The position numbers and the translations under genes are program-made. The notes under the pieces were generated by a model. That model worked only from the letters and a program-made list of their open reading frames with translations, made no database searches and was not told the DNA's origin. A stretch of 39,991 nt of DNA from Gammaproteobacteria bacterium (GTDB lineage: Bacteria; Pseudomonadota; Gammaproteobacteria; DSM-19610). Positions 33,336 to 39,991 of the stretch are shown here, piece after piece (positions within the stretch are counted from its first letter, which is position 1; each line of letters begins with the position of its first letter). The DNA is taken from the NCBI GenBank assembly GCA_011374975.1, contig DRNU01000133.1, forward strand, positions 1-39,991. The letters are read 5' to 3'.

Positions 33336-35486
33336 ATGAAACCTGTCAGACTAAATCATAATTGTTCTACCCTGTTTAATGCTGTTGCGATAGCGCTTTC
33401 GCTTTCGCTGGTCTCTGTCGGATCAGTTTCGGCAGACTCGGGGGCCGGTATTACTTTCCATGATATTGCTGCCGGAGACGGCGCCGGTATTACATACAGA
33501 CGTGCCGGGTCACCCTCCAGGGATGCCATTTTCGAGGCCATAAGAACCCAGCCCGTGTTCACGTTTTTCGATGTCCCGCGGACACCGGAAAAAGCCCGCG
33601 GTGCCCCGGGTGTAGCCATATTCGACTATGACGGAGATGGCGACCTGGATTTGTATGTCAGCAATGGCCCGGGTGTGGCCAACTCCCTTTATTCCAGCCA
33701 GCTGACCGAGGATGGCGAACTTCACTTCGTTGATGTGGCCGTGCAGGCCGGAGTGGCCGCAACTGACATGGACAGCAACAGTCTCTGTTACGGCGACATC
33801 GATAACGATGGTGACCAGGACCTGTATGTAACCGGGGCCGGTGAACCCAACCGCCTGTTCGAGAACCAGGGGGACGGGACTTTCAGGGACATCACTGCAA
33901 GCAGCTCGGCGGGTGCGGGGAACCAGTATCCTGCCGGCTGCTCCATGGGCGATGTTAACGGGGATGGCTTGCTTGATATCGTTGTTGCGAACAACTCGGC
34001 AACCTGGGATCACCGCCTCTCGGTATTCCAGCCTTTTGGTCATAATGCCCCCAACCAGCTGTTTATCAATGCCGGCGGTAACACGTTTATTGATGCCAGT
34101 GCCACATCGGGTGTACAAACGCTGGTTGGCCTGCCTCCTGGCGAAAGCGGAAGAACCTGGGCCTCCGCCATGGTGGATTATGATCTCGACGGTGACATCG
34201 ATATCCTGTTTGGCGATGACCAGGGCGCTATCCCGGATGCGGCATCCGGCGGGGTGGATCGCGGGATTATCCATTTGCTGCAAAATGACGGAACAGGCCA
34301 GTTTACTGACGTCAGTATAGAGGCCGGCACTAATCACCCGGGGGCATGGATGGGTTTTGCATTTGCCGATTTCAATGCTGACGGGTACATGGATATGTTC
34401 GGTACCAATGGCGGCGACTATACGCTGCAACTGTTCCCGCTGCCCATGGAGCTCGGTGCCGCAGCTTCGCGCTGGTTCCTGGGACAGGCTGACGGCTCGT
34501 TTTCCAGTCCGGGTGTGGGCGATCTGGTCTCCACTGTGTTTGGCTGGGGCGTTATTGCCGAAGATTATGATAACGATGGCGATGCCGACATCATGTACTA
34601 CGGCGGCCTGGATACCGGCCCCTATATCGATAAATCCAATCCCGGTGTCGTGCTGAGAAACGATGGCCTGGCCAACTTTTCCTATGACCTTGAGGCTCTG
34701 GCGGGATCGACCAACCATTCGCGCCGCAACCCGCAGGGCGTGGCGGCCGGTGACCTGAACAACGACGGCTTTATCGATGTCGTGACAGTGTCAAATGTCG
34801 ATATACCCGAGTCATTCCCCCTGTCGATGTACCCGATACCGTTCGGGAGCGTGATGGATGCGACGGCATTTTATTTCCCGTCCTTCACACCTTCCGGTCC
34901 CGGCGAGTTTGTTGACAGTGGATTGAGGGCGGTCGACGGCACTATAACAGTGGAAGTCAATAGTGCGGACAATGGCAATAACTGGGCCAGCGTCGACCTG
35001 ATGGGTACGGTAGGCATTACCTCCGGTGGAAAGGTTAACCGTGATGGTATCGGCGCCGTTCTTTCTTTCCTCCCGCGTGGTGGTGAAAAAGCGATGTACC
35101 CGGTCGTTGGCGGAGCCAGTTATGGCTCGCAGGACAGTCTGACCGTCAACCTCGGTATGGGGCATGCCCGCAAGGGGCTGGTGGAAATACTGTGGCCGGG
35201 AGGTGTGCGGAACCGTTTCTACGGGTTGCATGCCTCGGAGCGGATGACGTTACCGGAGATCCCGTGCAGCTTCGATGCAGACTGGGACAGCAGGCATGAC
35301 TACCGGCGATGCGTAAGAACTGCGCTCGGTGAGTTGTATCATGCCGGCAAGCTCGACCGCAAACTCAGGGCGCGCCTGTTTACCAGCGCCATGCGCGCCT
35401 ACCATGATGCGCGGGAAAATGATGACGGGGTTTCATCCGATGATTCACGGCACCACGGCAGAAAACCCACCCGGCGTCACCGGTAA
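33336..35486 (+). CDS. Secreted FG-GAP/VCBS propeller with ASPIC/UnbV domain, copy 2
   Basis: A 716-residue paralogue of copy 1, with AAGGAAGGAG before the ATG and a signal peptide ending near SVSADS. The seven Asp loops are again present, in variants DYDGDGDLD, DIDNDGDQD, DVNGDGLLD, DYDLDGDID, DFNADGYMD, DYDNDGDAD and DLNNDGFID. It shares with copies 1 and 3 the block SRWFLGQ.DGSF, the block STNHSRRN.QG.A and the ASPIC end VEILWPGGVRNRFYGLHASE. The two tail cysteines are kept, and the end is rich in His and Arg (SRHHGRKPTRRHR). It is missing the PYELGSF spelling of the other copies (reads PMELGAA). Same inferred role as copy 1, with enough divergence to suggest separate partners. Confidence 0.9.
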   Translation: MKPVRLNHNCSTLFNAVAIALSLSLVSVGSVSADSGAGITFHDIAAGDGAGITYRRAGSPSRDAIFEAIRTQPVFTFFDVPRTPEKARGAPGVAIFDYDGDGDLDLYVSNGPGVANSLYSSQLTEDGELHFVDVAVQAGVAATDMDSNSLCYGDIDNDGDQDLYVTGAGEPNRLFENQGDGTFRDITASSSAGAGNQYPAGCSMGDVNGDGLLDIVVANNSATWDHRLSVFQPFGHNAPNQLFINAGGNTFIDASATSGVQTLVGLPPGESGRTWASAMVDYDLDGDIDILFGDDQGAIPDAASGGVDRGIIHLLQNDGTGQFTDVSIEAGTNHPGAWMGFAFADFNADGYMDMFGTNGGDYTLQLFPLPMELGAAASRWFLGQADGSFSSPGVGDLVSTVFGWGVIAEDYDNDGDADIMYYGGLDTGPYIDKSNPGVVLRNDGLANFSYDLEALAGSTNHSRRNPQGVAAGDLNNDGFIDVVTVSNVDIPESFPLSMYPIPFGSVMDATAFYFPSFTPSGPGEFVDSGLRAVDGTITVEVNSADNGNNWASVDLMGTVGITSGGKVNRDGIGAVLSFLPRGGEKAMYPVVGGASYGSQDSLTVNLGMGHARKGLVEILWPGGVRNRFYGLHASERMTLPEIPCSFDADWDSRHDYRRCVRTALGELYHAGKLDRKLRARLFTSAMRAYHDARENDDGVSSDDSRHHGRKPTRRHR

Positions 35487-35517
35487 TCGTTAAATCTTCT
35501 GATTGACAGAACCCTCG

Positions 35518-35558
35518 CACCGGCTCCCGTGTTTTACATGACAGGCGGGATGCCGGTG
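35518..35558 (+). terminator. Imperfect hairpin between propeller copies 2 and 3
   Basis: CACCGGC-T-CCCG pairs with CGGG-AT-GCCGGTG, giving 7 plus 4 pairs with a small internal bulge and a 16-base loop. It occupies the same relative place as the perfect hairpin between copies 1 and 2 but has an unrelated sequence. Confidence 0.45.
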
Positions 35559-35603
35559 GCGACTGCGGTTGTGTCCGGTATATGGACAAAGAAGGAGTAA
35601 AGC

Positions 35604-37793
35604 ATGATGGACAAAGGAAAACGGAAAGTTGTTTCGGTTATGAAGTTGCGTGCAATCCCGGTCGCAATTGCATTATCTCTGACAGGCCTGCAGGCCGATG
35701 CGGGCAGTTCCGGGAATAGTGTCACCTTCCACGACATTGCCGCCAATGATGGTGCGGGCATCAGTTACCGCCGCGTGGAGTCGCCGCGCGATGCCATCTG
35801 GGATGCACTTAAAGCGCAACCCGCGCTTGGATTCGATCAGATGGGCCTGGTGCCTCTGAAATCCCGCGGTGCGCCTGGCGTGGCAATCTTTGACTATGAT
35901 AACGACGGAGATCTCGATCTCTATGTTACCAACGGGCCGGGAGTGGCCAACTCACTTTACGCAAACCAGATTACCGAGAGCGGGGAACTCAATTTCGTAG
36001 ATATGTCGTTCGACGCCGGCGTTGCCGCCATCGAAATGGACGCCAGCGGCGTGTGTTATGGCGATATCGACAATGATGGCGACCAGGACCTGTTCGTGCT
36101 CGGTACCGGTGAAGCGAATCGCCTGTTTGAAAACCTTGGCGACGGGACATTTTCCGATATTACAGCAAGCAGCGGCACAGGGGCCGACAGCCGTTACTCA
36201 TCTTCATGCTCCATGGGCGATATCAACGGTGACAGCCTGCTTGATATCGTTATAGCGAACACTTCGAACACCTGGGATAACCGCCTGGCCATTTTTAACG
36301 CCTTCGGTTTTAACGACCACAACCAGGTGCTCACCAACACGGGCAACAATGTCTTTGTTGACAGCAGCGAAGAGTCCGGTATCCGGAAGCTGGCCGGGTT
36401 TCCCGATACTGCCCCCGGGGATGCTGCCAGCATAACCTGGGCAATCTCACTGGTGGACTACGACCTTGACGGGGACGTCGACATCTTCTGGGTCGATGAC
36501 CAGGGTGGCGGTGTGCTTCCCGCTAACCAGGGCGGTGTGGACAGGGGCTTCATCCATATCATGAATAATGACGGCACGGGCAAGTTCACCGACGTCACCG
36601 TGCAGGCCGGGACCAACAAATTCGGTGACTGGAAAGGACTTTCTTTCGGCGATGTGAACGCAGACGGGTATATGGATCTGTTTGCAACGAATGTGGGCGA
36701 CTATGTGCTGACAGTCTTCCCGCGGCCGCTTCCCTATGAGCTCGGCAGTTATGCCTCTCGGTGGTTCCTGGGGCAGCCGGACGGTTCTTTCAGTGATCCC
36801 GGCCTTGGAGGGCTGGTTGCCTCGGGGTTTGGCTGGGGAACCGTCATGGAAGATTACGACAATGATGGAAGCACCGACATCATCTACTACGGCGGTGGTG
36901 ACGGAGGGCCTCTTATAGAGATATCCAACCCGGGCTTCTACCTGAAAAATGACGGCGCCGCCAATTTCAGTTATGACCTTGAGGCACTGGATGGTTCCAT
37001 CAATCATTCGCGCCGTAACGTGCATGGCCTGGCCAGTGGCGATCTCAACGGGGATGGATTCGTGGATATTGTTTCAGTGTCGAATCTTTCCTTGCCAGAG
37101 CCTTTCCCGATTGTCCCGTACTCCACCCAGTGGGGAAGTGATGCCGATGCGACTGCGTTTTTCTTCCCCTCCTTTTCGCCTGCGGGCCAGGCCGGTTTTG
37201 TATGGAATGGAATGGAGCCGACTGACGGTGATCTGGCGGTTGAAGTCAGCAGTGCGGACAACGGTAACCACTGGGCCAGTGTCAGGCTGATGGGAACAGC
37301 CGGGCTGACATCTCACGGCAAGGTCAATCGTGACGGCATAGGTGCCGTCGTCAGTTTCACCCCTGTAAATGGCGCCACAGTGATGCGGCCGGTACTCGGC
37401 GGGGCCAGTTATGCCTCGCAGGACAGTCTCACTGTCAACCTGGGCCTGGGTGAAGCGCGCAAGGGCGTTGTCGAAGTGCTGTGGCCGGGTGGCGTGCGTA
37501 ACCGCTTTTACGGGCTGCATGCCTCCGAGCAGCTGGTGCTGCCGGAAATCCCTTGCAGTTACGATGCCGACTGGGACAGCAAACGCGATTACCGCCACTG
37601 CGTGGGTCAGGCCCTGAAGGAACTGTATCGTGCCGGGAAACTGGACAAGAGTCTCGGGATTCGCCTGATGAGGAGTGCCATGCTGGCTTTGCATGATGCA
37701 AGGAAACATGGCGAACGCAACGATTCTGATGGAAAAAGACCTCATCATCGTCCGGATGCGCACAGTAAGTCCGGCGCTCACAGGCAATTATGA
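35604..37793 (+). CDS. Secreted FG-GAP/VCBS propeller with ASPIC/UnbV domain, copy 3
   Basis: A 729-residue paralogue with AAGGAG before the ATG; the signal peptide ends near LQADAGS. The seven loops are DYDNDGDLD, DIDNDGDQD, DINGDSLLD, DYDLDGDVD, DVNADGYMD, DYDNDGSTD and DLNGDGFVD. Loop 3 has Ser in place of the usual Gly and loop 6 has Ser for Asp, so calcium binding there may be weakened. It is closer to copy 1 than to copy 2 in the ALKAQP and PYELGSYASRWFLGQ blocks and in the ASPIC end. The tail again has two Cys and a His-rich end (KRPHHRPDAHSKSGAH). The following gap 37794-38045 holds no gene or clear structure that I can see. Confidence 0.9.
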   Translation: MMDKGKRKVVSVMKLRAIPVAIALSLTGLQADAGSSGNSVTFHDIAANDGAGISYRRVESPRDAIWDALKAQPALGFDQMGLVPLKSRGAPGVAIFDYDNDGDLDLYVTNGPGVANSLYANQITESGELNFVDMSFDAGVAAIEMDASGVCYGDIDNDGDQDLFVLGTGEANRLFENLGDGTFSDITASSGTGADSRYSSSCSMGDINGDSLLDIVIANTSNTWDNRLAIFNAFGFNDHNQVLTNTGNNVFVDSSEESGIRKLAGFPDTAPGDAASITWAISLVDYDLDGDVDIFWVDDQGGGVLPANQGGVDRGFIHIMNNDGTGKFTDVTVQAGTNKFGDWKGLSFGDVNADGYMDLFATNVGDYVLTVFPRPLPYELGSYASRWFLGQPDGSFSDPGLGGLVASGFGWGTVMEDYDNDGSTDIIYYGGGDGGPLIEISNPGFYLKNDGAANFSYDLEALDGSINHSRRNVHGLASGDLNGDGFVDIVSVSNLSLPEPFPIVPYSTQWGSDADATAFFFPSFSPAGQAGFVWNGMEPTDGDLAVEVSSADNGNHWASVRLMGTAGLTSHGKVNRDGIGAVVSFTPVNGATVMRPVLGGASYASQDSLTVNLGLGEARKGVVEVLWPGGVRNRFYGLHASEQLVLPEIPCSYDADWDSKRDYRHCVGQALKELYRAGKLDKSLGIRLMRSAMLALHDARKHGERNDSDGKRPHHRPDAHSKSGAHRQL

Positions 37794-38045
37794 GAGGGGG
37801 CCGGTTTAGTCGGATTGCTCGCCGTTCAGCGTGAACACGGGGTGAGTATACCCGGTCGGAAGGGCTTGTTACGTCGCAGTTTTGTCTGACTGACCGGGGA
37901 TTGTTATAGCCGTACCGGCGAGTGGATTTTGTTGACCTGAATGTCTGTACTTCCCGGGGTCAACCGATATCGATGAGCATGCCGGCTATATATGGATAGT
38001 AGCTGTATCTGGTTACTTTTGGTTGCACAGAAAAGGAGATCTAGT

Positions 38046-39428
38046 ATGAAGAAAAAAGCAATAGTTGCCATGCTTTCAATGCTCATGGGCATAGGCGCTG
38101 CAGAAGCGGAGACGTCGTCATTTTTGAGCGGCCAGCTCAGAGTGGAAGATGATCCGAGATTTGGCATCGAGGGTGTTCCGCTTGATACCTCTATCGTCGG
38201 AACAATCGGCAACGGTGTGTTCACAGTGGGATCACCCACCCCCCTGTTTGGTGCCAACTGGACGGCACATTCCGGCAGGGTATTCGGCCCGGGGACCTAC
38301 ACGTTTAATGTGAACAAGAACAACCGCGGTGACCTTTCCGGTCTTCCCTACGAACAGGTGGTTGTAGGCGAAGGTCAGGTCGGTGGCCATGTTCTTATCG
38401 ACTATCTCGATTTCACTGACATCGATGCCATATTTGTATGGGATGTCATTGACAACGGCGACGGTACCACAACACTGCGGTCGGTCGATGCACCGTCTGC
38501 GAGCCCGGATAATCCGGATGGCCTGGACGGCTTTCTTACGCGCGAAGGACCGCTCGCGAATGCCAGTGCCAACTTTGATTTCACGATCATCACGCCTGAC
38601 AGGCCGGTCACCGAAATCGAAACGCCCTTGCAGCCATACAGTACTGAAAGTGTAGTGCTGGATGAAGTCTCCAGTGTTGACGAGGGTGTCGAGTTCGTGC
38701 GCGAGAAACTGGAAAGAGAGGGGTTCGATATAACCATGGTCATTGACCATGCTCGCGGCGCCGCGCAAGCGGGTGTGATCTTCCCTCCAAATGTAATCAT
38801 CATCGCGCGGATGCCAAGAAATATCGAGCGGAAGTTGCTGCGCCGCAGCAAAACGGTGGGCATCGAAATGCCGATGAAGTTCCACGTGTATGAAGACGAG
38901 CAGGGGCAGGTCCGGCTTGGCACAAACAGCATGGGGTACATCTTCGACCGCCACGATGTGAAGACATCTGACAGGGCTGCCCGCATGCTCGACAAGTTCA
39001 ACGAGCAGTTCGGTAAACAGGAAGATCGCGGTCTCATCACTATTCAGAGCAAGCGTTCTTTTGATGATACGGTCGCGGCCCTGCAGGAAGCAATCCTGAG
39101 GGTGCCCGGGATCAGGCTTCCGTTTGTTCTTGATCTCGGGGATGGAAGAAAGGAACACCACGGGCGCAAGTCCGGTCCGGTCGTTATAGCGTTCGGTAAC
39201 CCGGATGGTGCCACCCCGCTTTTGATCCAGGTGGAGCGCCGTATCGGTATTGACCTGCCACTTAAGTTCCTGGTCTGGCACGGCGATGATGGTGAAGTGA
39301 ATATCACGACCAATGACTTCCGCTATATCGTCGACCGTAACAATCTGAAAGGTTGGGACAACTATGTGGAGATTGTTAAACGCGATGTGGCCGGGTTCAT
39401 GAACTTCGGTGCCGGTATTTCCGAGTAA
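38046..39428 (+). CDS. Secreted protein with tandem DUF302 domains
   Basis: A 460-residue protein; AAAAGGAGA decides for ATG 38046 (MKKKAIVAMLSMLMGIGAAE), which has a clean signal peptide cut near AEAE. The first 200 residues are beta-rich and not recognised (GGHVLIDYLDFTDIDAIFVW). Then two DUF302-type units follow. The first is at about 220-325, with EKLEREGFDITMVIDHARGA and IEMPMKFHVYEDEQGQVRLG. The second is at about 335-455, with LITIQSKRSFDDTVAALQEA and IDLPLKFLVWHGDDGEVNIT. DUF302 has an unknown role. The gene has the same direction as the propeller genes and follows copy 3 by about 250 bases, so it may be part of the same secreted set. Confidence 0.82.
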   Translation: MKKKAIVAMLSMLMGIGAAEAETSSFLSGQLRVEDDPRFGIEGVPLDTSIVGTIGNGVFTVGSPTPLFGANWTAHSGRVFGPGTYTFNVNKNNRGDLSGLPYEQVVVGEGQVGGHVLIDYLDFTDIDAIFVWDVIDNGDGTTTLRSVDAPSASPDNPDGLDGFLTREGPLANASANFDFTIITPDRPVTEIETPLQPYSTESVVLDEVSSVDEGVEFVREKLEREGFDITMVIDHARGAAQAGVIFPPNVIIIARMPRNIERKLLRRSKTVGIEMPMKFHVYEDEQGQVRLGTNSMGYIFDRHDVKTSDRAARMLDKFNEQFGKQEDRGLITIQSKRSFDDTVAALQEAILRVPGIRLPFVLDLGDGRKEHHGRKSGPVVIAFGNPDGATPLLIQVERRIGIDLPLKFLVWHGDDGEVNITTNDFRYIVDRNNLKGWDNYVEIVKRDVAGFMNFGAGISE

Positions 39429-39471
39429 TCAGCAGCAGTAACTCAGCCGATTGACCGGGTTTATCACTGCA

Positions 39472-39503
39472 GACAGGGCCAGCAGCAGGTCGCTGGCCCT
39501 GTC
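39472..39503 (+). terminator. 12-bp perfect hairpin after the DUF302 gene
   Basis: GACAGGGCCAGC and GCTGGCCCTGTC flank an eight-base loop, followed by ATTCTTCT. It starts 44 bases after the stop codon and is the most terminator-like structure in the window. Confidence 0.65.
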
Positions 39504-39646
39504 ATTCTTCTGCCCGGATACCTTGCGGATTCCCGCGGCAATAAAAAGCTGCCCTGAAGGACGGCTGGGTCGGCATTTTCGGTTCGGTAGGCATTCTACG
39601 CGGGACGTAGCGTGGATTTATGAAGTATAACAAGGAGGAAGTATCG

Positions 39647-39991
39647 ATGCGCAAATTATATAAACACTGTTTACTGACAAGTGTAGCGGCGAGTATTTCA
39701 TTGGTTATGGGTTCCGCGGTATCACATGATGGCGGTGATAGCTCGGGTATGCCGGTGCTGCTGGAGGCCAACTACATGGTTGCAGACGCCATGAATACAC
39801 CGTTTGCATCGGCGCCCGGACCGGGGCGTGTCGTGGAGATGAATATCTTTACCGGTGAGCGCGGCGTAACGCTGTCCTCGCCGTTTATCGCGGGCAATGA
39901 TGGCAGTGCTGTCTGCGACAGTGGCAACAGCGACGATGATGAAGGGAAATCCCGCAGGCGCGGTCACTACAGGGAGCACAAACGCGCCGGC
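39647..39991 (+). CDS. Secreted protein, N-terminal part (cut by window edge)
   Basis: 115 codons are visible from ATG 39647, with AAGGAGG upstream; the frame is still open at the last base. A signal peptide covers about residues 1-27 (MRKLYKHCLLTSVAASISLV and on, cut near SAVS). The mature part has HDGGDSSGMPVLLEANYMVA and GPGRVVEMNIFTGERGVTL. Around 95-115 it turns into DDDEGKSRRRGHYREHKRAG, an acid-then-basic stretch similar in style to the tails of the propeller proteins upstream. No family was recognised. The direction and export signal suggest it belongs with the secreted set. Confidence 0.72.
   Translation, partial: MRKLYKHCLLTSVAASISLVMGSAVSHDGGDSSGMPVLLEANYMVADAMNTPFASAPGPGRVVEMNIFTGERGVTLSSPFIAGNDGSAVCDSGNSDDDEGKSRRRGHYREHKRAG

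Noticed and set aside
33510-34718. A 402-residue leftward frame inside propeller copy 2
   Set aside because: It is a shadow created by the repeated Asp-rich codons; it has no recognisable domain, and the rightward gene is clear.
31342-37060. DNA-level tandem repeat array or CRISPR-like pattern
   Set aside because: The repeated short stretches come from the Asp-loop codons of the propeller proteins and are irregularly spaced; there are no identical repeats with unique spacers.

Overview
The window looks like chromosomal DNA of a gammaproteobacterium. The basis is the content: an LplT-PlsC-acyl-ACP ligase (Aas) fusion, a FimV-like TPR protein, an Aer-type PAS protein, a lipoprotein with a rhombosortase-type GlyGly tail, and many GGAG/AGGAGG ribosome sites. 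No rRNA, tRNA, CRISPR array or intact insertion sequence was recognised. All calls come from reading the sequence and from family knowledge; no database search was run.

Region 1 (1-7768) is an accessory, defence-like island. It carries a TIR-domain protein cut by the window edge, a small unknown protein with a lipoprotein, and a broken histidine kinase. It then carries a two-transmembrane RCK/TrkA-N protein ending in a RyR domain, a convergent SLOG + SLATT-like membrane protein, and a divergent regulator made of two phage CII (CP76)-like units. TIR, SLOG, SLATT and RyR are hallmarks of nucleotide-signal conflict systems. Region 2 (7769-13080) is a patchwork of secreted proteins, house-keeping-like enzymes (CMD/AhpD-like, DUF2461, MAPEG) and gene fossils: an SBBP-repeat fragment, two LysR fragments and a glutamate-synthase-like fragment.

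Region 3 (about 13107-18012) is a compact seven-gene operon: a FimV-like TPR protein, a receiver-like protein, an MglA-like small GTPase, a two-domain protein with a probable degenerate roadblock domain, a roadblock/LC7 protein, an Aer-type PAS protein and a PhnD-like binding protein without signal peptide. It reads as a sensory module built on a small GTPase, possibly for cell polarity or motility. Region 4 (18053-28090) holds a PEGA/SHOCT lipoprotein, the 1150-residue Aas fusion with a divergent HTH regulator, a GlyGly-tailed lipoprotein with a lipase, a DUF2157/DUF4824 membrane pair, and a LysR regulator divergent from a DUF2892-like membrane protein.

Region 5 (28332-39991) is the most unusual part: a UbiD-family decarboxylase, a xylose-isomerase-like TIM-barrel protein, three tandem secreted seven-motif FG-GAP/VCBS plus ASPIC/UnbV paralogues of about 715-730 residues, a secreted protein with two DUF302 domains, and a further secreted protein cut by the window edge. 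Strong hairpins lie between several of these genes, and a 10-bp long-range stem lies in the leader of the TIM-barrel gene. The two best candidates for undescribed systems are the GTPase/PAS/PhnD/FimV operon and the triplicated secreted propeller locus. The TIR/RyR/SLOG-SLATT island is the best candidate for a variant of a known conflict-system type.
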